Assembly: GCA_943373175.1 (NCBI GenBank)
Contig: CALSBM010000002.1
Coordinates: 33,631-97,630, forward strand
Direction of reading: 5' to 3'
DNA from: JAIXUI01 sp943373175
GTDB taxonomy: Bacteria; Bacteroidota; Bacteroidia; UBA7662; JAIXUI01
DNA length: 64,000 nucleotides
Shown here: piece by piece, positions 8,745 through 16,550 of the stretch
Layout: the number at the start of each line of letters is the position of its first letter
Numbering within the stretch: the first letter of the stretch is position 1
Position numbers and translations under genes: made by a program
Notes under the pieces: model-generated
The model's database searches: none
Told to the model about the DNA's origin: nothing
What the model saw: only the letters and a program-made list of their open reading frames with translations

Positions 8745-11699
8745 ATGCTATTCCCTTGTTTCTCATGGTTCAGCCTTAACTTTGGCACGCTCTCCGTAGA
8801 GCGCCTGCTCGAAGAGGCCTCCCGGCGCGGCTACCGAAGGCTGGCACTGGCAGACCTCAACAACACCTCGGGCATTCCCGACTTTTTACGGCTGGCGCCT
8901 AAGTACGGCATTCAACCTGCGGTTGGTGTAACCTTCGCTGAAGGCAGCCAACTGCGTTACGTGGCCTTAGCACAGGATGCCGAAGCTTATGCTGAAATCA
9001 ACCGACATCTGTCGCAGCAACTCAAAACTGGCACTATGCCGCGACGGCGAGCCGAAGGCCTGCATCATGCTCGCGTTGTGTATCCCACAGGCAGCTACGG
9101 CGGCTGGCGGTTAAGGCCCAATGAGTTTGTGGGTGTTAACCTCGAAGAACTCCGCCACTGGCAAATCAGGCGTAAAGGCCTTCCCGAAGACAGTCTCGTG
9201 TTTGCTCACCCTGTTGTAGGCCTCGGCCCTTCTGATTACAACACTCATCGGCTTCTACGCGCTATCGATCAGAACATCCTCTTGAGTCGTCAGCAACCCG
9301 GCAGTCTCGCCCCTCGCTCCTGGCTTATGCCCGAACCGGAACAGCTTCGCGAAGCGGCAGCTAAAGCTCCGGAACTCTTCCGCCGAACCCGCTACCTATT
9401 CGATAGCTGCCAACTTAACCTCGGATTTGGTCAGCCAAAAAACCGCCATCACCTTGGTTCAGATGCCAATTATGACCGCGAACTACTCCGTAAGGAAGCA
9501 GAAGTCGGCGCATTTAGCCGCTATGGCCATTGCTCCGGCGAAGTACAGCAACGCCTCAACCATGAACTTCAACTCATTGAATCGCTGGGCTTTACCTCCT
9601 ACTTCCTTATCTGCTGGGATATGCTCTGCTTTGCACGCAGCAAAGGCTACTTCTACGTCGGGCGAGGGTCTGGAGCTAACAGCATCGTTGCCTATTGCTT
9701 GCTTATCACCAACGTGGATCCGCTAGAACTCGACCTCTTCTTCGAGCGATTTATCAACCCCAACCGCAGCTCTCCCCCCGACTTCGACATCGACTTCTCC
9801 TGGAAAGACCGCGACGATATCCTGCGCTACCTATTTGAACGGTATGGAGAGGAACACGTCAGGCTACTCGGAACCTATACCACCTACCAACAGCAGGGCG
9901 TTTTGCGTGAGCTGGGTAAAGTATTTGGCCTGCCACGACAAGAAATCGAAGAGTTGCCACGATGGTTGCATGAACCACCACCTGCCGACAGCACCCTCAC
10001 CAAAACCCTGATACGCTATGCCAAACGCCTGCTCGATACTCCGGCACACCTATCTATTCATGCAGGTGGTGTGCTCATTTCTGAAAAACCAATGCATTAT
10101 TACACCGGCACTTTCTGGCCCCCGAAGGGATTCCCGGTGACCCAATTCTCTATGCTTGAGGCCGAAGACCTAGGATTGTACAAATTCGACATCCTCAGCC
10201 AACGGGGACTCGGACACATACGGGAAGCCGTGGACCTGATACGGGAAAACCGGAATGAAGAAGTAGATGTACACGACATCATCGGTTTCAAGCGAGACCC
10301 CGCCATTAAGGCCCTCATCCGGGAAGGACATACGCTTGGCTGCTTTTATGTAGAATCGCCGGCTATGCGCATGTTGCTACGAAAACTGCGGGCGGAAGAA
10401 TATCCTGATTTGGTAGCCGCCAGCTCCATCATCCGGCCAGGCGTGGCGCGCTCAGGCATGATGAAGGAGTACATCCTGCGCTTCCGGATGCCTGAACGGC
10501 GGCAACTGGCGCACCCCGCACTCATGAAACTCCTGCCCGACACCTTCGGCATCATGGTGTATCAAGAAGATGTAATCCGGGTAGCCCATCAATTTGCTGG
10601 CATGAGCCTCGCCGATGCCGATGTGCTCCGTCGGGGTATGTCGGGTAAGTTCCGCTCCCGTGAAGAGTTTGCCAGGGTGCGAGAAATCTTCTTCGAAGGC
10701 TGTTGCCGGCAAGGCCATCCGGATGTGCTCAGTAAAGAAATCTGGTTTCAGATCGAAAGTTTTGCCAGCTATTCCTTCTCCAAAGGCCATTCAGCCTCCT
10801 TTGCAGTAGAAAGTTTTCAGAGTCTTTGGCTGAAAGCGCACTATCCTTTAGAATTCATGACCGCCGTCATCAACAATTTCGGAGGATTCTACCGTACCGA
10901 GTATTACGTTCATGAAGCGCGTCGTGCAGGTGCTCAGGTGGAAGCGCCGTGCGTGAACCATTCAGGATTGCTGTCGCGGCTTGAAGGGCAGATTTTATGG
11001 CTGGGGTTCACCCACTTGCAGGGATTCGAAAGTGCTTCAGTTGAAAAAATGATGGCAGCCAGAATGCGCCACGGCGACTTTCACTCACTAGAAGACTTTC
11101 TGGTACGCACCGGATTATCCACCGATCAAACAAGGCTTTTAGTTCGAATTGGCGCCTTTCGCTTTACCGGACGGAGTCGCCAAAACCTGCACTGGGAGTT
11201 GTTTGGGCTGGCACGTCAGCAGCATTCACAGCCAGCAGACATTCCTGTAGCCTTGTTCGAAACACCGGCTGAACAATTTGAACTTCCACCGCTTGACGAC
11301 ACCCCTACTGCACTTGCCTTTGATGAGCTTGAGCTATTCGGCTTCTCTCTCAGTAGTCCATTCCTTTTGATTCAGCCCGACGCTTTGCAGGACAACGGGA
11401 TGCGAGCGAAGCAACTGCCGGCAAAAGCTGGGTTGGCAGTGACTGTTTTTGGCTATCTGGTGACGGTTAAAAGTACTCGAACCATCACGCGGGAAATCAT
11501 GGGCTTCGGCACCTTCCTCGACATTGAAGGCGACTGGATTGATACTGTCCACTTTCCGGATACTTACCGCAAGCACCCTTTCCGAGGGAGTGGTTGTTAC
11601 CGAATTTCAGGGAAAGTGACGGAAGAATTCGGGTTCTACAGCATTGAAGTGGACTCTATGGAAAAACTCCCTTTAAGAAATAGATGGGATTTGCCATAA
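8745..11699 (+). CDS. dnaE2: DNA polymerase III alpha subunit, DnaE2/ImuC-like
   Basis: This is a family C DNA polymerase of 984 residues, shorter than the ~1160 of replicative DnaE and in the size range of the second, error-prone alpha subunit used for translesion synthesis. The polymerase core is intact: the catalytic triplet PDFDID gives D346, D348 and D350, the third acidic residue is probably D482 in KFDILSQRG, and the palm/fingers motifs (GRGSGANS, SIHAGGVLIS, YQEDV, FSKGHSASFA) are readable. A C-terminal OB-like region ends the protein. The N-terminal PHP domain is degenerate: where active PHP domains have HxH, this one reads FPCFSWFSLNFG, so metal-dependent proofreading there is unlikely. 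The gene is markedly GC-richer than its neighbours (two sampled 60-base lines are 62-68% G+C against 38% in a line of the upstream gene), which suggests a separate origin. No imuA/imuB partner is visible nearby. The symbol is by family resemblance. Confidence 0.85.
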   Translation: MLFPCFSWFSLNFGTLSVERLLEEASRRGYRRLALADLNNTSGIPDFLRLAPKYGIQPAVGVTFAEGSQLRYVALAQDAEAYAEINRHLSQQLKTGTMPRRRAEGLHHARVVYPTGSYGGWRLRPNEFVGVNLEELRHWQIRRKGLPEDSLVFAHPVVGLGPSDYNTHRLLRAIDQNILLSRQQPGSLAPRSWLMPEPEQLREAAAKAPELFRRTRYLFDSCQLNLGFGQPKNRHHLGSDANYDRELLRKEAEVGAFSRYGHCSGEVQQRLNHELQLIESLGFTSYFLICWDMLCFARSKGYFYVGRGSGANSIVAYCLLITNVDPLELDLFFERFINPNRSSPPDFDIDFSWKDRDDILRYLFERYGEEHVRLLGTYTTYQQQGVLRELGKVFGLPRQEIEELPRWLHEPPPADSTLTKTLIRYAKRLLDTPAHLSIHAGGVLISEKPMHYYTGTFWPPKGFPVTQFSMLEAEDLGLYKFDILSQRGLGHIREAVDLIRENRNEEVDVHDIIGFKRDPAIKALIREGHTLGCFYVESPAMRMLLRKLRAEEYPDLVAASSIIRPGVARSGMMKEYILRFRMPERRQLAHPALMKLLPDTFGIMVYQEDVIRVAHQFAGMSLADADVLRRGMSGKFRSREEFARVREIFFEGCCRQGHPDVLSKEIWFQIESFASYSFSKGHSASFAVESFQSLWLKAHYPLEFMTAVINNFGGFYRTEYYVHEARRAGAQVEAPCVNHSGLLSRLEGQILWLGFTHLQGFESASVEKMMAARMRHGDFHSLEDFLVRTGLSTDQTRLLVRIGAFRFTGRSRQNLHWELFGLARQQHSQPADIPVALFETPAEQFELPPLDDTPTALAFDELELFGFSLSSPFLLIQPDALQDNGMRAKQLPAKAGLAVTVFGYLVTVKSTRTITREIMGFGTFLDIEGDWIDTVHFPDTYRKHPFRGSGCYRISGKVTEEFGFYSIEVDSMEKLPLRNRWDLP

Positions 11700-11702
11700 G
11701 GG

Positions 11703-11733
11703 TTGCTTGATAAGGTCTGATTACCTACCTTTG
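11703..11733 (+). promoter_or_regulatory. Promoter of the rpsF-rpsR-rplI operon
   Basis: The -7 box TACCTTTG (11726-11733) is preceded by TTG (11703-11705) with 20 nt between, which matches the Bacteroidota consensus. It lies 21 nt upstream of the rpsF ATG at 11755, so the upstream ATG at 11707 cannot be the real start. Confidence 0.8.
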
Positions 11734-11754
11734 CAGTCCTTTTTAACGCAAATT

Positions 11755-12123
11755 ATGCTTAAACCGTACGAAACCGTATTCATCATGACCCCGGTCCTCA
11801 CCGAGGAACAAGTGAAAGAAACGGTAGGGAAGTTTGAACAGGTACTGAAGGAAAACGGTGCCGAAATTGTCTTCCAGAATCACTGGGGACTACGCAAGCT
11901 GGCTTATCCCATCCAAAAGAAGACCAGCGGATTCTATCACCTCATCGAGTTCAAAGGAGATTCGGATTTAATTAGCCGATTTGAAATTGAATTGAAACGC
12001 GATGAGCGTATCATGCGCTTTTTAACGGTAGCTCTCGACAAATATGCCGTGATTTACAATGAAAGCCGACGCAACGGAAAGAAAGAGAAAGTGGAAGTTC
12101 CAACGCAAAACGAGGAGAACTAA
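11755..12123 (+). CDS. rpsF: 30S ribosomal protein bS6
   Basis: This is small-subunit protein bS6, which binds 16S rRNA as a heterodimer with bS18 on the platform. The protein of 122 residues starts MLKPYETVFIMTP, the usual family start. The longer reading from 11707 would add 16 residues encoded across the promoter and is rejected. The characteristic core (NHWGLRKLAYPI, then GFYHLIEF and DERIMRFLTV) is intact, and the tail is lysine- and glutamate-rich. It is first in the conserved rpsF-rpsR-rplI operon. There is no Shine-Dalgarno sequence in front of it, unlike the next two genes. Confidence 0.97.
   Translation: MLKPYETVFIMTPVLTEEQVKETVGKFEQVLKENGAEIVFQNHWGLRKLAYPIQKKTSGFYHLIEFKGDSDLISRFEIELKRDERIMRFLTVALDKYAVIYNESRRNGKKEKVEVPTQNEEN
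12112..12117 (+). promoter_or_regulatory. Shine-Dalgarno site of rpsR
   Basis: GAGGAG lies 9 nt before the rpsR ATG and overlaps the end of rpsF. Most genes in this window have no such purine-rich site, so it is unusual here. Confidence 0.7.
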
Positions 12124-12126
12124 AAC

Positions 12127-12384
12127 ATGATTAACAATCCATTTGCCGCAATGTCTCCCCGTGAGGAGATTCGTAAGAAGTACTGTCGTTTCAAGAAAAA
12201 TGGCATCAAGTACATTGACTACAAAGACGCTGTCTTCTTACTGAAATTTGTAAACGAGCAAGGCAAACTATTGCCACGCCGTATCACCGGAACTTCACTT
12301 AAGTATCAGCGCAAAGTATCTCAGGCTGTTAAGCGTGCGCGCCACCTTGCCCTGATGCCTTATGTTGCAGACGCTCTTAAATAA
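12127..12384 (+). CDS. rpsR: 30S ribosomal protein bS18
   Basis: Small-subunit protein bS18 of 85 residues pairs with bS6 on the 30S platform near the 3' end of 16S rRNA. The family signature is clear: KKYCRFKKNGIKYIDYKD, then GKLLPRRITGTSLKYQRKVS and a C-terminal basic stretch AVKRARHLALMPY. The start follows the rpsF stop by 3 nt. A purine-rich GAGGAG 9 nt upstream makes a canonical Shine-Dalgarno site. In Flavobacteriia, bS18 together with bS6 and bS21 is known to help cover the anti-Shine-Dalgarno sequence, so this site may serve autogenous control. Confidence 0.97.
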   Translation: MINNPFAAMSPREEIRKKYCRFKKNGIKYIDYKDAVFLLKFVNEQGKLLPRRITGTSLKYQRKVSQAVKRARHLALMPYVADALK

Positions 12385-12389
12385 TAATC

Positions 12390-12395
12390 GGGAGG
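12390..12395 (+). promoter_or_regulatory. Shine-Dalgarno site of rplI
   Basis: GGGAGG, containing the perfect anti-SD complement GGAGG, lies 9 nt before the rplI ATG in the 20-nt gap after rpsR. Confidence 0.75.
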
Positions 12396-12404
12396 ACTAT
12401 CATC

Positions 12405-12848
12405 ATGCAAATCATCCTGAAAGAAGATTACAAGGGTCTTGGCTACAAGAACGACGTTGTTAAGGTCAAGAACGGACATGGCCGCAACTTCTTAATTCCA
12501 AAAGGCATTGCTGTGATTGCTAATGACAGCAATCTTAAAATGCGCAATGAAGAAGTTCGTCAGGCAGAATTCAAGCAAGCTAAAGTCAAAGCAGAAGCCG
12601 AAGTTATTGCTGAGAAAATCAACTCTATCACGCTCAATATCGGTGCTAAAGCCGGTGAGTCTGGAAAGATTTTCGGAGCAGTTACCAACGTTCAGGTTGC
12701 TGAGGCACTTGCAGGAAAAGGTATCGCGGTTGACCGCCGCAAGATTTCCTTCAAAGGCGACATTAAGCACGTAGGCAGCTATGAGGCTGAGGTGGATCTT
12801 CACCGTGAAGTGAAAGCAACTCTAAAATTTGAAGTAGTAGCAGAATAA
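12405..12848 (+). CDS. rplI: 50S ribosomal protein bL9
   Basis: This is large-subunit protein bL9 at the base of the L1 stalk, 147 residues, the usual family length. The N-terminal rRNA-binding domain is plain (MQIILKEDYKGLGYKNDVVKVKNG split by GHGRNFLIPKG), followed by the long connecting helix (about residues 45-75, rich in K, E and A) and the C-terminal domain (GKIFGAVTNVQVAEAL). It is the last gene of the rpsF operon and has a strong Shine-Dalgarno site. A terminator follows 26 nt after the stop. Confidence 0.97.
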   Translation: MQIILKEDYKGLGYKNDVVKVKNGHGRNFLIPKGIAVIANDSNLKMRNEEVRQAEFKQAKVKAEAEVIAEKINSITLNIGAKAGESGKIFGAVTNVQVAEALAGKGIAVDRRKISFKGDIKHVGSYEAEVDLHREVKATLKFEVVAE

Positions 12849-12867
12849 TCTACTTCTGAAATTAACT

Positions 12868-12900
12868 AAAAAAAGCCCACCCCACCGTGGGCTTTTTTTA
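12868..12900 (+). terminator. Terminator of the rpsF operon
   Basis: GCCCAC (12875-12880), loop CCCACC and GTGGGC (12887-12892) are followed by seven T and preceded by seven A. Confidence 0.92.
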
Positions 12901-12972
12901 GTTAATACCCGGATAGTTTCCTATGAAAAACAGGTTCATTACTTACCCGGGAATTTTTCTTATTTTTCGAAA

Positions 12973-13551
12973 GTGGAAGCACTAACCAAAGCTATCAATG
13001 CGGGTCGAGATGATCTGGTAGATCAATTGCTGTTTCAGCACCCAGACTGGGTTCATGCCGAGGACTCATTAGGCACCAGCATGCTGATGCACGCACTGAA
13101 CGAACGCCAGCCTTGGGTGGCAGGTGTAATCATTCGCCACCGCCGCCATTTCAGCCCTTGGGAACTGGTAGCATGCGGTCTTGAAGGTGACTTGCGCCGC
13201 CAGCTTGATATAAATCCGGATTGGGTCAACCTCTTCAGTCCAGATGGCTATCCGCTTATTGGGATAGCTGCTTGGTTTGGACAGGACGTTACCCTTCGTT
13301 TGCTTCTGGAAAGAGGCGCCAACCCCAATGCTATCGCAGTAAATCCGGGTAGAATGTCTGCCTTGCATTGTGCAGCAAGTCAAAACCATCAGGAAGTTGC
13401 ACGGCTGTTACTGTCTTACGGAACCTCGTTAAGCCACCTTGATCAAAATGGAAAAACTGCTTTTAAGCTGGCAAGTGACCTGGAGCACTATGAGTTTATG
13501 GAAGCGTTAAACAACCCTTCTTCGTCGCAAAATCCAGCCGTTCAGCGATAA
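12973..13551 (+). CDS. Ankyrin-repeat protein
   Basis: A cytoplasmic ankyrin-repeat protein of 192 residues with no signal peptide. Repeat-like stretches are visible at about residues 1-35 (a degenerate N-terminal cap), 70-105 (DGYPLIGIAAWFGQDVTLR with LLLERGANPNA), 110-143 (MSALHCAASQNHQEVARLLL) and 144-175 (DQNGKTAFKLASD). Such proteins usually mediate protein-protein contacts; the partner cannot be read from sequence. The start is GTG, and a near-consensus -7 box (TATTTTTC, 12961-12968) ends only 4 nt before it, so the mRNA could be leaderless. It stands alone between the rpsF-operon terminator and the helicase promoter. Confidence 0.8.
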   Translation: MEALTKAINAGRDDLVDQLLFQHPDWVHAEDSLGTSMLMHALNERQPWVAGVIIRHRRHFSPWELVACGLEGDLRRQLDINPDWVNLFSPDGYPLIGIAAWFGQDVTLRLLLERGANPNAIAVNPGRMSALHCAASQNHQEVARLLLSYGTSLSHLDQNGKTAFKLASDLEHYEFMEALNNPSSSQNPAVQR

Positions 13552-13561
13552 TTACACTGCT

Positions 13562-13595
13562 TTTGTGGTAATACGGCCAAGGAAACGTACCTTTG
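13562..13595 (+). promoter_or_regulatory. Promoter of the DEAD-box helicase gene
   Basis: TACCTTTG (13588-13595) has an upstream TTTG (13562-13565) 22 nt away, slightly longer than the usual spacing. The ATG follows 22 nt later. Confidence 0.65.
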
Positions 13596-13617
13596 CACAC
13601 GCACTACAGCGTTCTTA

Positions 13618-15417
13618 ATGACTTCATTTTCAGACTTAGGACTTCGCCAAGAGCTATTAAGCGCCATCGAAGACCTCGGGTTTACACAACCCACCCCTAT
13701 TCAGGAACAGGCTATCCCCATTCTTCTCCAAGCCACTACCGATTTTGTTGGTTTGGCACAAACAGGTACTGGTAAAACCGCTGCCTTCGGCCTTCCACTT
13801 TTACATCTTGTTGACACCCGCCGCCGTGAGGTTCAAGGGTTGATCCTCTCTCCTACCCGCGAACTTTGCCTTCAGATTTCTACCGATTTAGAGCGCTACT
13901 CGGCTCACATGCCTCAATTGCGTATTTGTGCTGTTTATGGTGGCGCAAACATTCAACCCCAAATCCGCACCCTGCGTGATGGTGTTCAGATTGTTGTTGC
14001 TACGCCTGGTCGCTTAATCGACCTCATCGATCGCGGTGCTATTAAGCTCGACACTGTTTCCTTTACCGTTCTCGACGAGGCAGATGAAATGCTCAATATG
14101 GGCTTTCGCGACGACCTTGACTACATTCTCAGCAATACTACCGGAAAAAAATCTACTTGGTTGTTTTCCGCCACCATGCCGAATGAAGTTCGTCGCATTG
14201 CTGCTCAGTATATGACAGAACCGGCAGAGATAACCGTTGGCAAGAAAAACCAATCTGCCGCCAATATCACGCACAACTACTTTGTTACTACTCAGGCGCA
14301 TCGTTATGAGGTGTTGAAACGTATTGTTGACAGTCATCCTGGCATGTACGGAATCATCTTTACTCGGACTAAAATGGACGCTCAGGAGATTACTGAGAAG
14401 CTCATCCGGGAAGGATACGATATTGATGCGTTACATGGTGACTTAAGTCAGCAGCAACGCGACAAAGTCATGTCCCGTTTTCGTGAAAAATCCCTTCAAT
14501 TGCTCATTGCTACTGACGTTGCCGCGAGAGGTATTGATGTGGAAGGAATTACTCACGTAATCAATTACGCCTTACCAGACGATATCGAAGTTTACACGCA
14601 CCGTTCAGGGCGTACAGCCCGAGCAGGCCGTTCCGGTATTTGTCTTTCTATTGTTCATCAAAAAGAACAGCATAGGATTCGCGATTTGGAAAGAATGCTA
14701 AAAGTTCCGTTCAACAAACTTCCTATTCCTAACGGCACAGAAGTCTGCGAAAACCAATTCATGCATTTCATTACCAAAATAGTGGAAACTCCTTTGGATC
14801 ATGGAGAGTATGAGCGCTACCTGCCACAAGTAGAAGATGTGCTTCGGGAAATGAGCAAAGAAGAGTTACTTCAAAGAGTAGTTGCACTTGAATTTAGCCG
14901 TTTCCTTGCCTACTATAAAAACGCTCCTGATCTTAACTTGCACGATAGCCGTGACCGCAAAAAACAAGATCAAGATCGTAGTAATAGCAGCGGCGATGAG
15001 TTTGTGCGTATTTTCTTCAATATTGGTTCTAAGGATGGCTTCTATAAGGCCAGTTTCCTTCAGTTTGCCCTTGACGCTTCAAACATCAGTAAAACTGAAC
15101 TGGGAAGAATTGACCTTAGAGAAGTTTATACCCATGTTGAAATCAATCCTTCCCTTGCAGACCAAATGATTAATGCCATACATGGCTTAAAAGTTAATGG
15201 ACGCAGGATTCGGGTAGAATATGCAGACCGCAATATGAACAAAAGCAAAGGCGGCGGTTCGGGCAGTCGGGAAGGGTTTAGTGAACGCCCCCCACGAACT
15301 GAAGGCGAGTCTAGCGGTGGCGGAGGTGGATACTTCCAAAGCCGTGAACGCTCTGATTCCTCACGCTCAGATAAACCATCCTTTGGTGAACGAAAAAAGG
15401 GTAAGAAGTTCTACTAG
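13618..15417 (+). CDS. deaD: DEAD-box ATP-dependent RNA helicase, DeaD/CsdA-like
   Basis: A 599-residue RNA helicase likely to act in ribosome assembly, mRNA decay or cold adaptation. All DEAD-box motifs are present: Q motif GFTQPTPIQ (21-29), Walker A AQTGTGKT (47-54), PTREL (79-83), TPGR (129-132), DEAD (153-156), SAT (184-186), motif V ATDVAARGID (298-307) and motif VI HRSGRTARAG (328-337). About residues 460-540 form a DbpA-type RNA-binding domain (FVRIFFNIGSKDGF to RRIRVEYADR), and the tail is Gly/Ser/Arg-rich and disordered. The DeaD/CsdA name is by architecture; a DbpA-like role is an alternative. It is a single gene with its own promoter and terminator. Confidence 0.95.
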   Translation: MTSFSDLGLRQELLSAIEDLGFTQPTPIQEQAIPILLQATTDFVGLAQTGTGKTAAFGLPLLHLVDTRRREVQGLILSPTRELCLQISTDLERYSAHMPQLRICAVYGGANIQPQIRTLRDGVQIVVATPGRLIDLIDRGAIKLDTVSFTVLDEADEMLNMGFRDDLDYILSNTTGKKSTWLFSATMPNEVRRIAAQYMTEPAEITVGKKNQSAANITHNYFVTTQAHRYEVLKRIVDSHPGMYGIIFTRTKMDAQEITEKLIREGYDIDALHGDLSQQQRDKVMSRFREKSLQLLIATDVAARGIDVEGITHVINYALPDDIEVYTHRSGRTARAGRSGICLSIVHQKEQHRIRDLERMLKVPFNKLPIPNGTEVCENQFMHFITKIVETPLDHGEYERYLPQVEDVLREMSKEELLQRVVALEFSRFLAYYKNAPDLNLHDSRDRKKQDQDRSNSSGDEFVRIFFNIGSKDGFYKASFLQFALDASNISKTELGRIDLREVYTHVEINPSLADQMINAIHGLKVNGRRIRVEYADRNMNKSKGGGSGSREGFSERPPRTEGESSGGGGGYFQSRERSDSSRSDKPSFGERKKGKKFY

Positions 15418-15426
15418 AATAATTGG

Positions 15427-15453
15427 AAAGCCGGGTTAGCCCGGCTTTTTTTT
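15427..15453 (+). terminator. Terminator of the DEAD-box helicase gene
   Basis: GCCGGG (15430-15435), loop TTAG and CCCGGC (15440-15445) are followed by eight T. Confidence 0.92.
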
Positions 15454-16084
15454 CTCACGTAAATTGTCCTATTTAACCTAATATCAGAATTTCCTAATCA
15501 CACAAAAGGCAACTTTAAACACTCCCGGATATTGCTATTTTATCATTGTGAATATCGCTTTATCCATTTAACTTATTGATTTTTAGCTGGTTGTTTACTT
15601 TCTAAAACTTACAATAAAGTCTTTTCGTAAAAGAATATTCACTATCGTAAAAAGCTATTCAATGGCAACGTTCCTAGCTTTTTTACATGGTACTTTTCCC
15701 CCGGAATTGTGCTGATTCATACATTTATTAGACCTGATCTGCGTTGGAAACCACCCAAACAGTTGTCTTGAAATTTGCGTCAATCTACCGGAAACCTTGT
15801 CAATCGAAAGGGCCTTTACTATTGTGGATATTCATTATTATAATCCATTAGGAGTCATTTTTTTGACTGAATAAAGACGCTACAATAATTCGTGCAAACG
15901 TGCTTGACGGAGAAACAGCTATATAATCAGCAACCAGAATTTAATCGGAATTAGAATTTGAAGCGTTGATAACCAATTAGTTTAGAGAAAAAGATTATTG
16001 CCCTCCAATTTTCACAGGCAAACAGATGCTATTTTTATGATCATTCAAGCTAATTGCTTATTCTGCTAAACTAATTCTACAGCC
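15454..16084. other. Long gene-free AT-rich region
   Basis: No convincing protein frame, tRNA or known RNA family was recognised. It contains an imperfect direct repeat, TCGTAAAAGAATATTCA (15625-15641) and TCGTAAAAAGCTATTCA (15645-15661), 14 of 17 identical and offset by 20 bp, and a small hairpin AGTCA-6-TGACT (15853-15868). No clean TAnnTTTG box sits directly in front of the next gene. Confidence 0.4.
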
Positions 16085-16516
16085 TTGAGTAGCATTCAAA
16101 AAGTTAATTACAAGAGTCCGGATGAACTTTTAAATCATCTTCCCGAAGAACAGGTTCTTATGATGGAATGGCTCATGCAATACATTTCGGAGGTACTTCC
16201 TGAGTGTACGATAAAAATGAACTTCAACGCGCCGTTTTATCGTAGGAAGAAAAATCTTGTTTACCTCTGGCCTTCTGCTCTTCCATGGGGAGGAATCACT
16301 ACTGGGGTTGCTGTTGGTTTTATTCACGGTCATTTACTCAGTAACGATCAGGGCTGGCTTTCAATGGGTAATCGTAAGCAGATTGGAATCCGGGTATTTA
16401 ACAGTGTTCAGGAGTTACAACAACAAGCTGAAATGTTGAACATGTACTTACTTGAGTCGGCAATGATAGAAGATGAGCTATCAGCACGCACAAAAAAAGC
16501 CGGAAGAACACCATAG
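16085..16516 (+). CDS. DUF1801 (YdhG/YjbR-like fold) domain protein
   Basis: A small cytoplasmic protein of 143 residues with the DUF1801 pattern: an N-terminal helical part (YKSPDELLNHLPEEQ), then ECTIKMNFNAPFYRRKKNLVY split over the strands, a central glycine-rich segment (LPWGGITTGVAVGFIHG) and MGNRKQIGIRVF. The biochemical role of the family is not established. The start is TTG, with no in-frame ATG upstream; the next internal Met (residue 26) would cut into the domain. The 3' end overlaps a hairpin that works as a terminator for the opposite strand. Confidence 0.75.
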   Translation: MSSIQKVNYKSPDELLNHLPEEQVLMMEWLMQYISEVLPECTIKMNFNAPFYRRKKNLVYLWPSALPWGGITTGVAVGFIHGHLLSNDQGWLSMGNRKQIGIRVFNSVQELQQQAEMLNMYLLESAMIEDELSARTKKAGRTP

Positions 16517-16530
16517 GCTCTTCCGGCTTA
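16492..16530 (-). terminator. Terminator of the exopolysaccharide operon
   Basis: An 11-bp perfect stem, AAGCCGGAAGA (16497-16507) with TCTTCCGGCTT (16519-16529), is followed on the minus strand by a T run (complement of A at 16492-16498). It is embedded in the last codons of the plus-strand DUF1801 gene. Confidence 0.8.
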
Positions 16531-16550
16531 GTTAAGAATCAATTGCTGAA

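Noticed and set aside
11707..11754. Upstream ATG extending rpsF by 16 residues
   Set aside because: It lies before and across the TACCTTTG promoter box, and the family starts at MLKPYE.
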